A DNA stretch of 64,000 bases. Source: Selaginella moellendorffii (taxonomy: Eukaryota; Streptophyta; Lycopodiopsida; Selaginellales; Selaginellaceae). The position numbers and the translations under genes were made by a program. The notes under the pieces were generated by a model, which saw nothing but the letters and a program-made list of their open reading frames with translations, ran no database searches and had not been told where the DNA came from. Where the stretch lies: the NCBI RefSeq assembly GCF_000143415.4, contig NW_003314262.1, forward strand, positions 5,800,304-5,864,303. The letters run 5' to 3'. Shown here piece by piece: positions 11,942-23,362 of the stretch (its first letter is position 1; each line of letters begins with the position of its first letter).

Positions 11942-12059
11942 AGCTTGATTAGCCATAAAAGATTGTGAGTTTGGCTTGGATAACGGCCTATTGACTCTGC
12001 TATCAAGCTTTGAAAATAAAGAAATCGCTTTGAAAAAATCTACCGCGTAAATGTTTGAG

Positions 12060-13465
12060 AAAGTACGGCATGATGCAACCCTGTGGAGTTCATGGGACGA
12101 CTGCGAACTGAACATAGAAATACCAAATTTCAAATGCGGCATGATGACTAGCTCCAGACAGTTTTTCCACCATATTTTGCAGGGGAGCAAATAAGAGAAT
12201 ACCTGGATAGGCAGTGATGCGAAGAAACACAAAGAAAAGCCTCCAAGACGGATTCTTTGTACAACCGGACAAGCTCGGTGTTACGAAAGGGAAAGTCCCC
12301 AGAAAATCTGGGCCTGAGACACGAATGTAGCGAAATGTAAAAAAAATAAATATAAACCTTCAATCAGTAAAAAGGATTGCAGCAGCGTTGCCTTCGATCC
12401 TGCCAAGGGATAGTCTTGCTGCCACAGATCTCGCGATATGTGACACGCAAAGAACTAAAAGTTCGTGCTCAAAAGCTCCGGCACGTCCGAGCTAGTAAGC
12501 CGCTCGCTGATGGGAGTTGCTTGTTAAAATCGTTGGCTACGGGATCGTTTGGTCATGCTGAGCCCTCGTGCTCGTCCCTGATGGAACCAACCCCTGTGCT
12601 CTTGGTTTCAGTGTTCCCTCGAGCCTGTTGTCCGAATGAGCACAATCTGGCTGTCTGATCGTCGAATCATACAGTCCCAAGTCGACTTTTATCAACTCTC
12701 AACCAAGGGTTCGTCATGAGTCAACTTGGTTGCTCGGCTCCTCAGCCACCGGCTCAACTGCGACACAGCCATCGTAGTGAACACCACGTGAACGTTTAGA
12801 TGTAAGACATAGAAACACCAGATTTCACGGAACGATGACTAGCTCCAAAATGCTCCGAAAAGTTTCTCCATCATATCTTAGCAGTGGTTAATGCAAACAA
12901 ACGACAAGACGGATCTCTTCCTTTTTGCTACATTCGACTTACCTAGCTGCAAGCGGCGTTTGGGAGTTCAGCTTCCTCGCCTTTTCCCTTGTCTATAGGT
13001 GCCGAGGATTCATTTGCGATATCCAAGGCCAGGCTGGTTGTCAAGCATACTCGTTGCCATGGCGGTAGTGTCAGCTTGCTCCAATCCAGTATTAATCCAA
13101 AAACTCATCTTTGCATGCTGTGGAAACACTGGTACAGAAAAGAAAACTGTTCACAGCTATTTCATGAGGACCTATTTGTACTTACGCAGTGAATTTGGTT
13201 CATGTGCATCGGGCTCCATCTTTATCAGAACGCAAACAGAGGCTGTCATGATCTCCAGATAATCCTGGAAGCAAAGAAAACAGTCGGAAGCGAATATTTT
13301 TCTCAAGAGTATTCCTTACCCGAGCCATTATGTCTAGTCGCTTGTGTTATAGCCCATTCGTTTTTCCATGTACCTTCTCAGCTATGGCAAAGCCACTGAT
13401 CCACTTGACGAGCGTTCCCAACTGCTGCGACATGGACAGCTCCCATTTCCGGAGAGAAAACATGG
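12060..13465 (-). pseudogene. Family X copy, decayed
   Basis: Read on the minus strand, this copy starts near 13,430 with MSQQLGTLVKWISGFAIAEK, followed by an exon DYLEIMTASVCVLIKMEPDA (about 13,265-13,185), then CFPQHAKM-like FWINTGLEQADTTAMATSML (about 13,120-13,015), and later fragments down to VEKLSGASHHAAFEIW near 12,150. The same order occurs in the two duplication arms (23,363-24,375 plus; 33,443-34,455 minus). Frames are interrupted by stops and deletions in the second half. No known domain is recognised. Confidence 0.5.
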
Positions 13466-14400
13466 AAGAGCGAGCCAACGGAGAGAATTTCTAAAGTTTA
13501 CAGCACCAAACTCATTCCCAAAGAAGATGGAATCGCTGCTCCGCACCCACGAGAGCTTGCAGTCCCTCTACTTTTCCTTCTTCTTCCTGAAATCGCTCTC
13601 CCTATGATATTCTCCAAAGCTATCACCTCGCTGTCCTTGAATCTTCGCCGGTTTCCGTCCCATGCCTGATGTGATTTATCTTGACCAGGTTGAGGAGGTC
13701 AACGAGGAATAATGCGAGCACACTCAGCTGATCCTTTCTATAAATTTCCTTTCACTCAAACCAATCAAGATCATCAGTTGACTGAGATCGATCGGTCTAG
13801 AATGATAAGAAAAGCTGCCAGTTCTCGTTTGATCGTGCGCGACCTTTCTCTTCATCGCTTTGAAAAACTCTATGAAAGTTTTTTCTTCCTTGCGCCTTCG
13901 AAAGTCTTCTTTTATCACTTTGCCATTTGACGCCTAGTTGGAGTTTTTTATTTAAGGACTTCTGATTGATGCAAATTTAAGTATGCTCTTGGTAATCTTG
14001 TGGGAGTTGCTTGTCAAAATCGTTGGCTACGGGGTCATGCTGAGCCCTCGTGCTCGTCCCTCATGGAACCAACGCTTGTGAAAGGTATTGACTGGTGCTC
14101 TTGGTTTCAGTGTTCCCTCGAGCCTGTTGTCCGAATCAGCACAATCTGGCTGTATGATCGTCGAATCATACGGTCCCAAGTAGGTGACAAGGATTCGTTT
14201 AAGGTTTCGTCATGAGTCAACTTGGTTGCTCCCGGCTCAACTGTGACATGAACACCACATATCCCTGTGAGATGTAAGACATAGAAACACCAGATTGCAA
14301 GGAACGATGACTAGCTCCAAAATGCTCTGAAAAGTTTCGAACTTTCACCTGAATGTCTAACGATAGATTTAAATAGATTGTGGAGAACACTAAAATCTAG
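13466..14400. other. Fragments of family X and duplication debris
   Basis: 13,500-13,990 repeats part of 10,880-11,340. 14,000-14,350 is a partial family X tail (the reverse complement carries the SSLMEPT/ACCPNQHNL region also seen at 12,540-12,660). 14,350-14,460 is the 3' flank of membrane-protein copy C and matches flanks at 28,090-28,240, 30,720-30,850 and 38,045-38,165. No gene is intact. Confidence 0.45.
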
Positions 14401-14582
14401 CTTTTTGATTGGCCTCCGCGCTAGCTGAAACATTTATGTTATAATAAATAAAACTCGGACTTGAAGAGGAAAATTACAAAGCATTTTAGGCAAGCAGCGA
14501 TGAGTACCAGACGTAAACAAGGCTTTCTCGGAACTGAATGTCTACACCCTTCAAGTCTAACAGTAGCCACAAATATTAATAT

Positions 14583-15411
14583 TCACTTCGGTGCCTTGAG
14601 GCTCTTGAGATTTTCTGGTAAAGTATTCCCTGTTGCCTCGGCAAACTCCCTCAAGGCTTGAATGGCCTTCTCTTGTCGCACGGCATGCCGCTTGTCCTTA
14701 TCAACTGTATCCACTGGTTGCAGCCTTGCCAAACCATCGCAGCAGCCCTCTAGAGCTTCACTTGGAGACTGCAGCATGTAGTCATGAAGCAGGCTGGCGT
14801 AGACAATTGCAGCGCTGCACCCCAAGAGTAGAGTGGCTTGTGCTTTCCATCCCAGCGGTGGAGCAGCCGCGGCCACAACACAAGAACCGATGTACAGCAG
14901 ACACCTTGTGGTGAAGATCACGGTCATGACGAACCAACTGGCCCCGTCGTACCAATCGTCAGGAGCCAGTTGTATTGCCGGAGTGTAGAATCCACAGAAA
15001 AATATTAGCCCCAGTGGGATCACCACCCTTGGATCTGTGCTCATTGTGGAAAGGATACCACTGATGCCTCCAACAAGAAAACCATATGTAACGGGTTTCT
15101 TTCGACCAAAGAGGAGATACAAAAGCACTGGAGGGGGAGACCTCTTGTTAGATAAGAAAAAGAGAAAAAAAAAAACACAAAAGCTTACTTGTGAAGAATG
15201 TGATCACTATGAAGGCAAGGCATCCCACTTCTGCAGATAACTGAGGGGGCCAATATATGGTAGCTACATAAAATCCATATAGAGTGAAGCAGTGATTCAC
15301 AAGATTCATCAAGAACTGGCGCCGTATAATCCAGTGGCGTCTAAGATCCCAGGCCTTGTAGATATCACCAAGCGCATACTCACCATTTGGGCTCAACAAT
15401 CCCTGCTCCAT
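14583..15411 (-). CDS. Putative multi-pass membrane protein, 255 aa (copy C)
   Basis: Two exons: 15,411-15,189 and 15,127-14,583. The intron (15,188-15,128, 61 bp) has GT-AG ends and a phase that restores ATG at the junction. The product starts MEQGLLSPNGEYALGDIYKA, has about six hydrophobic segments (LVNHCFTLYGFYVATIYW; VGCLAFIVITFFT; YGFLVGGISGIL; VIPLGLIFFCGFY; a TRCLLYIGSCVVAAAA stretch; LLLGCSAAIVYASLL) and a soluble C-terminal helix rich in charge (DKDKRHAVRQEKAIQALREF). The FGRKKPV loop and PDDWYDGASW segment are invariant among intact copies. I do not recognise the family; a transporter or channel role would be guesswork. Copies D and F are very similar and the same length. Confidence 0.7.
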
Positions 15412-16048
15412 GGTAGGAAACCTAGAAATTCCCTTTCCCCAAACCCGCGCCTAGACCGTTTCATCCAACGGCTGTTCTTTTGGGATATGGGATAAGATCC
15501 CATTTATATATGGTCCGATCCAATATACGATATACGATACATGGGCTGGATTTAGTGGTCTCTGCCGAGCATGGGCATATGACTATTCCGCGATTGCTCC
15601 TCTGGCAACGTAAGCGCATTCTACGGTTCACTGCAGCCATGGTAAAGAAAAGTGAAGCTCAGCCAGTGATGAATGCCAGACGCTCAAACTTCCACTGGCC
15701 CACACTTGCTTGAACTGTGAACTTCAAGCGGACAGATCTCGCAACCCAGCCGTTAGATCTTCTTGAAATCTCGTAGGTGCAGTCTCCTTGGTGTCTTCTA
15801 GCTCACAGTTTTGATTGCTCCCTTTCCCTCCGTTTTGCGGAGCTCAGCAGCAGAAGCTCCCGCAAGGTAAGTGCCCTGGCAGTGGCTCAATGGCTCATGG
15901 TTTTGATTCCCAGCTGCAAGCTTGATGGGGCCGTGTGGTCGGGTCGGGATCATCTTTTTCCTCTCCAAAGCCTCCGCAAGTCCTTGTTTTCTACAGAGAG
16001 ATCGATTACTCTCCCGGGAGAAAGACTGAATGGCAACTGGATTGTAAT
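15412..16048. other. Upstream region of copy C, part of the outer duplicated flank
   Basis: This stretch matches, in inverted order, 36,661-37,140 upstream of copy G, and also 26,717-27,210 upstream of copy D. It contains the palindromic-looking run ATATACGATATACGATAC near 15,521. A conserved run with VLIPSCKLDGAVWSGRDHLF reading occurs in all three, but its frame is not kept, so I treat it as regulatory or non-coding. Confidence 0.5.
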
Positions 16049-16212
16049 TGTAGGAATAATGATGAACATGACAAGCAAGATGATTCATATCAGAAGTAGT
16101 CCGAATCGTGATCAGATCTCTGGTGATTTTTTATTTGATTAAAGTTGTATATATATACAACCATACATGAATCAAAAGTGAAATCTGTTGTTCTTGCTCC
16201 ACTTTTCTTTCA
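16049..16212 (+). repeat. Left LTR of the copia element
   Basis: 164 bp, TG...CA, with a TATATATATAC run in the middle that probably serves as the TATA region. It differs from the right LTR by several substitutions and an insertion of about 11 bases in the right copy, so the insertion is not very recent. Confidence 0.92.
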
Positions 16213-16268
16213 TGGTATCGGAGCTCAGTTTCTGAATTCTTTCTTCTCCTTTCTTTGTGCCTCACATC

Positions 16269-17303
16269 ATGAGCTGCAGCAAAGTTGGATTGATCTTGCT
16301 TCAGGGAGTCACTGCCTTTGATGGGAGGAGAGGGTTCAACACTTGGTCTGAGAAAATGATGCGCGTGCTGAGAACCCTGGGAAATCGTTTCACCACTGAC
16401 AATCACTGCAGATGCTCATACGCGGTGAGCCCCTGCTGCATTGGGAGCTTCAACTTCGGTGGAAGGAGAAGTCATGGATGAAGAGGCAATTTGTGCCTCT
16501 ATTGCAGCAGTTTGACAACAGCTTGATCCTGGGGAACAAGCTGCGCTGGAGATGAAGGAATCTCGAGTAAAAGGATTGATTCTTTCTAAGCTTGCAGATG
16601 CCTTTATGATGCGTTTGTGTCATAAGAGTGCTTGTGAGATCTGGGCTCATTTTCACAACAAGTATGCTGTTCTTTCCCTCTCCAAGATTAGCATGGTTAA
16701 GACTTGCATTCGTGAGACCCGTTTTCATCCAGGCGAGAACTTTGAAGAGTTCCTAGCCAAGATGCAAGATCTGTGAATGGAGTTTGAAGGCAGTCTAGTG
16801 GCGTTCAACGAAAGCAAGAAAGTTCTAGTGCTTTGCGAGGCCATGCAAGATTCTTCTTTTAGTTCTTTCGTCTCTACCGTTCGCATAATGTTGCTCAACT
16901 TTGAACAAGCTGAGCAAACTTTACACTGGAGCTGGTTGTGAGAGGTTTGATTGTGGACTTTGATCAAAGGCCTTCCCATGTTTTGATCTCATAGTCTACA
17001 TCAAATGTTTCTACATCAAGCAATCAGTCAAAGACTGATTCAGCTTTGTGGGTTGGAAATTATGGAGGTAGAGGAGGCTGCGGAAGAGGAGGACGAGGCA
17101 GAGGTCGCGAGTTTAGGGGAAATCTGCAGCAGCAGCAGAATTCAGGGAATTCTGGTAAAGAAGCAGCAGTTCGAGATTGTTTTATGGGCAAGAACAAACA
17201 GGAATGCTGGACCTGTGGGATGCCAGGACACTACTCCAAGGATTGCCCAGTTGCAGCTTGGCTACAGCGCATGAACATAGGGCTCGCAGCAAATGCTCAG
17301 TAA
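16269..17303 (+). pseudogene. gag: copia gag, broken
   Basis: Starts MSCSKVGLILLQGVTAFDGR. Fragments in three frames follow (ALEMKESRVKGLILSKLADA; SKISMVKTCIRETRFHPGEN; EFEGSLVAFNESKKVLVLCE) and a CCHC zinc knuckle C-W-T-C-G-M-P-G-H-Y-S-K-D-C lies at about 17,208-17,249. The stops and shifts between segments show gag is not expressible as one protein. Confidence 0.85.
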
Positions 17304-17964
17304 GGGGAAACACAGGAACTTGCGGCATCATCTGAGGTAGTAGTTCCAAACATTTCTGAAAAACTGACCATCAATTCAGGTTCAGAGAGATACCTGATGC
17401 AAAGCCAGTCGAACTTTGTGCAGTTTCGTGTTACAAAAGGGAAGTGCATTTGTGTGGGAGATGGAAGCATTTTACTTGTTCGCGCAATTGGGGATGTGTG
17501 AGTTCCATTGGGAAGAAAGTCTCTACTCTTGAAGAATGTGTGGTATGTTCCAAGAATCTGGTTTCTGTAGCCAGGCTTACAGATGAAGGTCTAGATGTGA
17601 ATTTCTCCAAACATCAATGTCAAGTTCTTGCAAATGGTCGTCCATTACTGCATTTTCCCAGATGTGGTAACCTGTTTGAGAAGGAGATAGCTTCTGGAGA
17701 AAATCAAACACTCTTGAGATATGCATGACTGCAGATAGTTCTCTTTGGCATGCTCGAGTTGCACATGTTAATCCCCCTCTCATCAGGCATATGTAGAAGT
17801 AGGAGCTTGTGGATGGCTTCAACAACCACATTCTTCAAAGTTCAGTGAAATGTCACACTTGCATTCTTGGCAAGCAAACTTGTCGTACTTTCAAACCTAT
17901 TGTGATCAAAAGCACTCGTCCCTTGTAGCTCGTTCACTCAAATGTTTGTGGACCCATGCGACTG

Positions 17965-18485
17965 CCGAGATGCTCATCAACCCTTTTTGCAAAGCTTAAA
18001 CAACCAAAACACCTAAAATGCATCATCGATTGTCTTTGACCAGTCCAAAGCTCTTCTGGGATCTTGTTGGGATTGCAAGAATGGGGGAGGAGGTTTTGAA
18101 TGTGCATAGCTGATCTAACTGCTTCAGCCCAAAGGAATTGTGGTAGTCTTGATTCTTGAAGGAAGCACTGAATTGCATTCATGATTGTCCTGTTCTTGCA
18201 CTTAGAGACTCCATTCTGTTGAGGGGTATGAGAGCAAGAGCACTGATGAAGAATTCTTCATTCAGCACAGAACTGCTGAAAGGACTTGTTGACGTATTCC
18301 CCTCCTGAATCAGTATGTAAACAACCAACCCTCTAACCAGTTTTCATTTCGGCTTCTGCTATGAATTGCTTGAATTTGTTAAAGACTTCATCTTTGTGAC
18401 GAAGAAAGAAGATGTTCGTATGACTGGAGAAATCATCTGTAAACATCACAAAATACTTCGTGCCATTTTGTGCAAACGTACCAGC
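17965..18485 (-). pseudogene. copia integrase segment, inverted inside the element
   Basis: The minus strand here reads the integrase in correct internal order: KYFVMFTDDFSSHTN (about 18,455), HTDSGGEYVNKSFQQF (about 18,300), HTPQQNGVSKCKNRTIMNA (about 18,220), then FLWAEAVRSAMHIQNLLP. The plus strand before it ends at the HSNVCGPM segment (about 17,937-17,960) and after it resumes at IFVSTDVRFDEGTLY (about 18,497). The block has therefore flipped in place. Confidence 0.85.
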
Positions 18486-18797
18486 CTGGGAATCATCAAA
18501 TTTTTGTAAGCACTGACGTTCGTTTTGATGAAGGAACACTCTACAAAGATCACGTTCAAGAAGAAGGAAGCTCAAATCAAAACATGAAGTGGACTCTGGA
18601 AGAATGGAGTTGGGATGGTGTTGAAGACATTGATGAAGATGACAATGATTTGACAATCATCTATACCCTCATTTCCTTCAACAGACGACCATCCAACACT
18701 AGTCTCTAGATCTTTTCTTCATGAAGAACAGGGTGATGCTGCTCATCGTGCATGAACTGGAGAAGTCGACAGGCTCACACGTGATCTACCATTCAAC

Positions 18798-20945
18798 ATG
18801 GAGAACTATGGGCAGACATCATCTGAACGATCAAGCAGAGCACCTCATCCCAAGCAGCGGTCTTTTGCAGCAACAGAAATAGCTTCTGAACCAGTCAACT
18901 TTGAGCAGGCGATTCAAGCTCCTAACGTAGATAAGTGGATTTCAGCAATGCAAAATGAGTTGAATTCTCTTGATGAGAACCAGACTTATGACTTGGTGGA
19001 AGCTCCTGAAGGACATGAAGTTGTCGGATCACGCTGGGTGTTCAAGCTTCATAGAAATCCTAATGGATTGGTTCAGCGTTATAAGGCAAGACTTGTTGCT
19101 CAAGGATATTCACAAGTTCCTAGAGTGGAATTTGATGAGACATTCTCACCAATTGTGAAGCAAACAAGTATCAGAATGCTTCTAGCTTTTTCAGCAGAGT
19201 TTGGTTTGCACACACATCACACGGACATAAAAACAGCCTTCCTTAATGGGAACTTGAAGGAGGAGATATTTATGCGACAACCCCTAGGCTTTGAGCTTTT
19301 TGGATCACGGTGCTCCGAACTTGTCTACAAGCTTCGCAAAGCTCTTTATAAGCTTCCCATCAGTGGTATGAATGTTTGGATTCTTTTCTTACAGGTCTCG
19401 GTATGCAAAGGTTGAACAGCGATGGAAATCTATATCTTCTTCAGTAGGGTGATCACTTTGTTGTGATGGCAGTTTATGTGGACAACTATTTGATTGTCAG
19501 CAACAATGACACTATTTTGAAGGATGTGAAGATCAAGCTCATGGACAGGTTTGTGATGAAGGACTTAAGAGCAATATCTGAAGAAGCTTTTCAACCAGTT
19601 CAACATGACAAGTTGCAAATCTATGGCTACACCAATCATCACCAGCATTAAGTTCACAAGCAAGATGGATGATTTATTGATTAGCCCTTGGTCTACCAAT
19701 CGCTTATTGGAGGACTACTCTACCTCACCAACATGACTCGCCCTGACATCTCTTTTGCCATTGGTCTCCTCAGCTGATACATTCAGTCTTCAAGTTGTTA
19801 TCATTGATAGATGGCAAAGAGAATTTTGAGGTATTTGAAAGGAACGGCTCCGGAATTTACATAATTGTAGCGCACCTTATCTCTCTCCCCTTAAGCCAAC
19901 TAAAAAAGAGGCAATTGCTTGATGAGAGAGCCCTTAGTGGCTATTTTATCCCCATTTATCCCCCAAGGTTCCAAGGATCCACGGTGACAGTATATCCAAA
20001 TCTCATCCTATGACTACACTCACCCCCCCCTTCAGAGATGTCAATGTCATCATTGACTATTGACTAACAACCGCTACTGAGCCAAGGGCAACTAATATTC
20101 CATGTGAGGCAACTAATCATACCCCCCTTTCAGAGATGTCAATGTCCTCATTGATTATTGACTAACAACCCCTACTGCCATACAAGAAAAAGGACATACA
20201 CATGGATGCCCAATACGTATGATTTCAAATTTAGGGGTAGGAATATACCTTGCTCAAGGGTATATTATACTTTTAAGTAGCCACTAATCAATGGGAATCT
20301 AACCCGTGCCATTTGTTCTGATACTAACTGTAATGCACTTTATCTCTCTCCCCTTAATCTAACTTGAAAAGAGGCAATTGCTTGATGAGAGAGCCCTTAG
20401 TGGCTATTTTATCCCCATTTATCCCCTAAGGTTCAAGGATCCACAGTGACAGTATATCCAAATCTCATCCCATGATCACATGCACTACAATAATTGCTGG
20501 TGCTCCGGTTTCATGGGGAAGCAAGAAGCAAATGACAGTTGCTCTTTCCAGTGCAGAAGCAGAGTACGTAGCTGCCAGTACAGTAGCAAGGGAGATCATC
20601 TAGCTTTGTCGATTACTTGGAGAACTCAATCAACAGCAATCAAATGCGACCATTCTGCATTGTGAAAGTAGAAGTGCAATTGCCATGTCAAAGAATCCTG
20701 TGTTTCATGCTCATACGAAACATATAGATGTGCAGCATCACTTCATTCGCAAACGTGTAGCAGCCAGAGATCTTCACCTGGAATACATTCCTTCACAATA
20801 TCAGTTGGTAGACCTTCTAACCAAGCCATTTTCGGAGCTTACATTCATCAAGCTGAGGAATCAACTTGGAGTGTCAAGCACCCTCAGCTTGAAGGGGAAG
20901 TGTAGGAATAATGATGAACACAACAAGCAAGACGATTTATATTAG
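18798..20945 (+). pseudogene. copia reverse transcriptase and RNase H, broken
   Basis: A 205-codon frame (18,798-19,415) contains the copia RT start (WISAMQNELNSLDENQTYDL, GSRWVFKLHRNPNGLVQRYK, HTDIKTAFLNGNLKEEIF). The next frame has VYVDNYLIVSN, where the catalytic YVDD has become YVDN. RNase H segments follow after the nested element (ALSSAEAEYVAASTVAREI; KHIDVQHHFIRKR; YQLVDLLTKPF) up to the right LTR. Stops and frame changes disable it. Confidence 0.88.
19866..20489 (-). mobile_element. TRIM-like small LTR element nested in the copia element
   Basis: Two direct repeats, 19,866-20,018 and 20,329-20,489, begin TGTA(GC/AT)GCAC and end CTACA. They are flanked by ATAAT on both sides (19,861-19,865 and 20,490-20,494), a 5-bp target duplication. 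Next to the right repeat the minus strand reads GTTAGTATCAGAACAAATGG, close to the usual initiator-Met primer site, so the element points leftward. The interior is about 310 bp, has no coding capacity, and contains two copies of a TTCAGAGATGTCAATGTC..TTGACTAACAACC unit. Size and lack of genes fit terminal-repeat retrotransposons in miniature. Confidence 0.8.
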
Positions 20946-21075
20946 AAGCAGTCCGAATCGTGATCAGATCTCTAGTGATTTCTGATTTGATTGAAGTTGT
21001 ATATATATACAGCCATACATGAATCAATGGGTGTGTTGAAGTGAAATCCATTGTTCTTGCTCGGCTTTTCTTTCA
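20901..21075 (+). repeat. Right LTR of the copia element
   Basis: 175 bp, TG...CA, preceded by the polypurine tract and followed by the GTAAT target duplication. It carries an extra GGGTGTGTTGA-like run relative to the left LTR. Confidence 0.92.
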
Positions 21076-21080
21076 GTAAT

Positions 21081-21895
21081 CACTCCAGTTCATCAATGAG
21101 TTTGCCCAACTCGGCCATGGCGTCTAGAAGGTACTTTCTTCTTCCTCTCTTTACTCCCTTGATCGCTACATCCATCAGTTCCTTCCATGCTAGTTTTTCC
21201 TTCCTTTTGAGCGAGCTGAGCCGAGGGAGACAATCCCTTGTTCAAGAAGCACATCAAAAGACTAAAGTCTTATCTGGAGACTAGGCTTTGCAGTTGAATT
21301 ATCGTCCGTGTTTCGCCTGCTGTGGATTATCACTTAGGACTCACGACGAATAACCAAAAGGCCTTGGGAACATTGGTGCGCAGGTGATCAAAGTTTTTGG
21401 AAACTTTGAAAGCTAAAGTTCTAGTAAAAAAACTGTCTACTCGTTCGTTCAGGAGGAGTCCAGCTCTGGAACCCACGCTGGAGATTTGAAAAAGGAGTGG
21501 AACGTATGGACGTTTTCAACACCATCCTCTGGGGGCTGTAAGTTTGGTTCCATCATCTCAAAAGTCTTTTTTTTGTTCACTTTTTTCTTCCAGATCTTTT
21601 GGAAAGCTGCTCCAGATCTTGCTGCTTTTGGCAAAGGCCAGACCCCATCCTGGAGATGATAAATTGGAAACCATCCAGCTAGCATCTGGTATAGCTCAGG
21701 TAAGAAACGATCTAAGGAAGCATCGACCTCTATCCATCCTGGCCTGACCAGCAGCTAGCAGGAAATGATCTAAGGAAGCATTGAGCTCTATCCATCCTGG
21801 CCTGACCAGCAGCTACCAGATTCAAGTCTACACAGATTGTGTGAGCCCGAATAATCGAAGCTTTTTACTGTTCCCTAGGGTTTTCCGGGAGCAAG
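21081..21895. other. Upstream part of the left arm, no complete gene
   Basis: Contains a run with reading SSMSLPNSAMASRR before a donor-like GTAC at about 21,131 and a duplicated 55-bp unit (GATCTAAGGAAGCAT..CCATCCTGGCCTGACCAGCAGC at about 21,710-21,760 and 21,766-21,816). It is likely the upstream region of the SWEET-like gene, with debris shared with 10,410-10,530. Confidence 0.4.
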
Positions 21896-21901
21896 CGCGG
21901 A

Positions 21902-23085
21902 ATGGCGTCTCTCGAGGTAAGAATCCTGGCATCCCATTACTTTTAACAATCTCTGGTTTAGGAGCCTTTGATCGTAGTCTCCGACGCGATAGCCAGTCTC
22001 CCGGACGCGACAGCGAGTCTCCAGGACGAGGTAAAGCATTTCTTTATTCCCCATTGTCTCATTTGTGGTTGCCACGTCAGCTCCACGTTGTGCCACATCA
22101 GCACCACGTCGTACCACACCAGCGCCAGCAGGACGCGCCAGAGCGACACCAGGTAAAAAGCACCTTGATTTCTTTTGTATGAATTTGATGTGCTCAGCAC
22201 CAGGACGAGCGCCACCAGGAGACGCTGATGGAAAAGGCATTCAAGGTGATTTTGCAAGTTTTGTTTTTTTTGTTTCATGTTTTTGTTTTTGCTTTTGTAG
22301 ATATCAGCTGTCCTTGCATCGGTAATTCTGTATGTCTTGCCGGTTTTCCTCGCGAAAACAGCGTTACTCCCGGGGACTCAACTAGCCATTTTATATGGCA
22401 CTTCGAGTAATTGCTTTTTTTCTTTATCTTTCAACCACTAAGGTTTATAAATTTTTTTTTGCAGCTTTGAACTGCATAAGCTGGTTTGTCTATGGCCGAA
22501 TTGAACAAGATGTGGTGGTCGAAAACGTGAACTTCCTTGGGCTCGTAACAGGGCTCATGTTTACCGTGCATACTGTCGGCGATGTTACCTGGTGGCCTGT
22601 GCTATCGCTGGGTGGTTCATTCGTGTGGCCGCTTCTTGTTGCAGTGGCTTACTACGCTTTTCTCTACGGGTTGTACGGGAACTTCAAAAAGGAGAAAGTG
22701 TGCTGCTGCGAACTCACGGTCATGGAGTTTTCTGGTGTCGCCACCACTGTCCTTGCTTCAGGGGTGCCCTTGTGCTTTCGTGCTGTAAGATTGTGTATTC
22801 TTTTGCAGTGGCTTCTTGAGAGTTTTCTTTTTGTGATGCAGGTGACGATGATCAGCACTACCAGCAAAGCCACAGGGTCTCCTCTCGTTCCACTGATGGC
22901 GACGGCATGTAACATCCTGTGGGCTGCTTACACCCATATGGCAAAAAAGAAAGCCATGCGTGTAAGTATTCGTTCTTTCGTACTCCAACTAAGCTATGAG
23001 CTTTTGTATGTAGGCTGCTAGCATTTCAGCAGCTCTGCTAGCTGGAGCCCTCTCCATCCTCTCGGTGAAAGAGAGGATGCTTTGA
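21902..23085 (+). CDS. SWEET-like (MtN3/saliva) sugar transporter, left-arm copy
   Basis: I model eight exons: 21,902-21,916, 21,962-22,030, 22,081-22,152, 22,198-22,245, 22,301-22,406, 22,465-22,784, 22,842-22,961 and 23,014-23,085. All phases agree and introns are 45-58 bp; the product is 273 aa. Residues 1-68 are hydrophilic and His/Gln-rich. Seven hydrophobic segments follow in a 3-1-3 pattern. TM2 carries LNCISWFVYG, close to the SWEET LNCxxWxxYG signature, and TM6 carries NILWAAYT. Prolines stand in TM1, TM2, TM5 and TM6, as in SWEET uniporters, which move sugars across plasma or vacuolar membranes. The long soluble N-terminus is unusual. Overall divergence from typical SWEETs is large, so substrate is unknown. 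Confidence 0.7.
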
Positions 23086-23362
23086 CATCATGCTTACTTC
23101 TCAGCTCACTTGCGTCACACTTTTTTTCTCTACAGAATGTAGAGCTTGTCGTTTTTTTGGAACTCTACGCGTCCCGTAGAGTTCACGCGAGAATAAAACG
23201 AACGAAGTCTTGACGCACACTGCCACGTAAGATCTCGCATGAATCGGTTCTGTAACGTGGCCAAACTGTTGAAATGAATCGGAGGAAACCAAGTAACTGT
23301 CAAAGCTCGGATGGAGATGGATAAGCTACAGGATAGTTTTTACTTATCCCATTCTGCTGTCC

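Larger units (their letters stand above)
16049..21075 (+). mobile_element. Ty1/copia LTR retrotransposon, full length but decayed
   Basis: Flanked by a 5-bp target duplication GTAAT (16,044-16,048 and 21,076-21,080). LTRs start TGTAGGAATAATGATGAAC and end TTTCTTTCA. A primer-binding site TGGTATCGGAGC (one base off the usual initiator-Met pattern) follows the left LTR at 16,213, and a polypurine tract GAAGGGGAAG abuts the right LTR. Order is gag with zinc knuckle, protease remnant, integrase (inverted), reverse transcriptase, RNase H, which is Ty1/copia order. It is disabled by stops, an internal inversion and a nested 624-bp element. The empty site survives at about 36,660 in the opposite arm of the inverted duplication. 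Confidence 0.93.

Noticed and set aside
15880-15930. tRNA-derived SINE head (GTGGCTCAATGG..GGTTTTGATTCCC)
   Set aside because: The two boxes are too close for a pol III promoter and no 3' tail or target duplication is seen.
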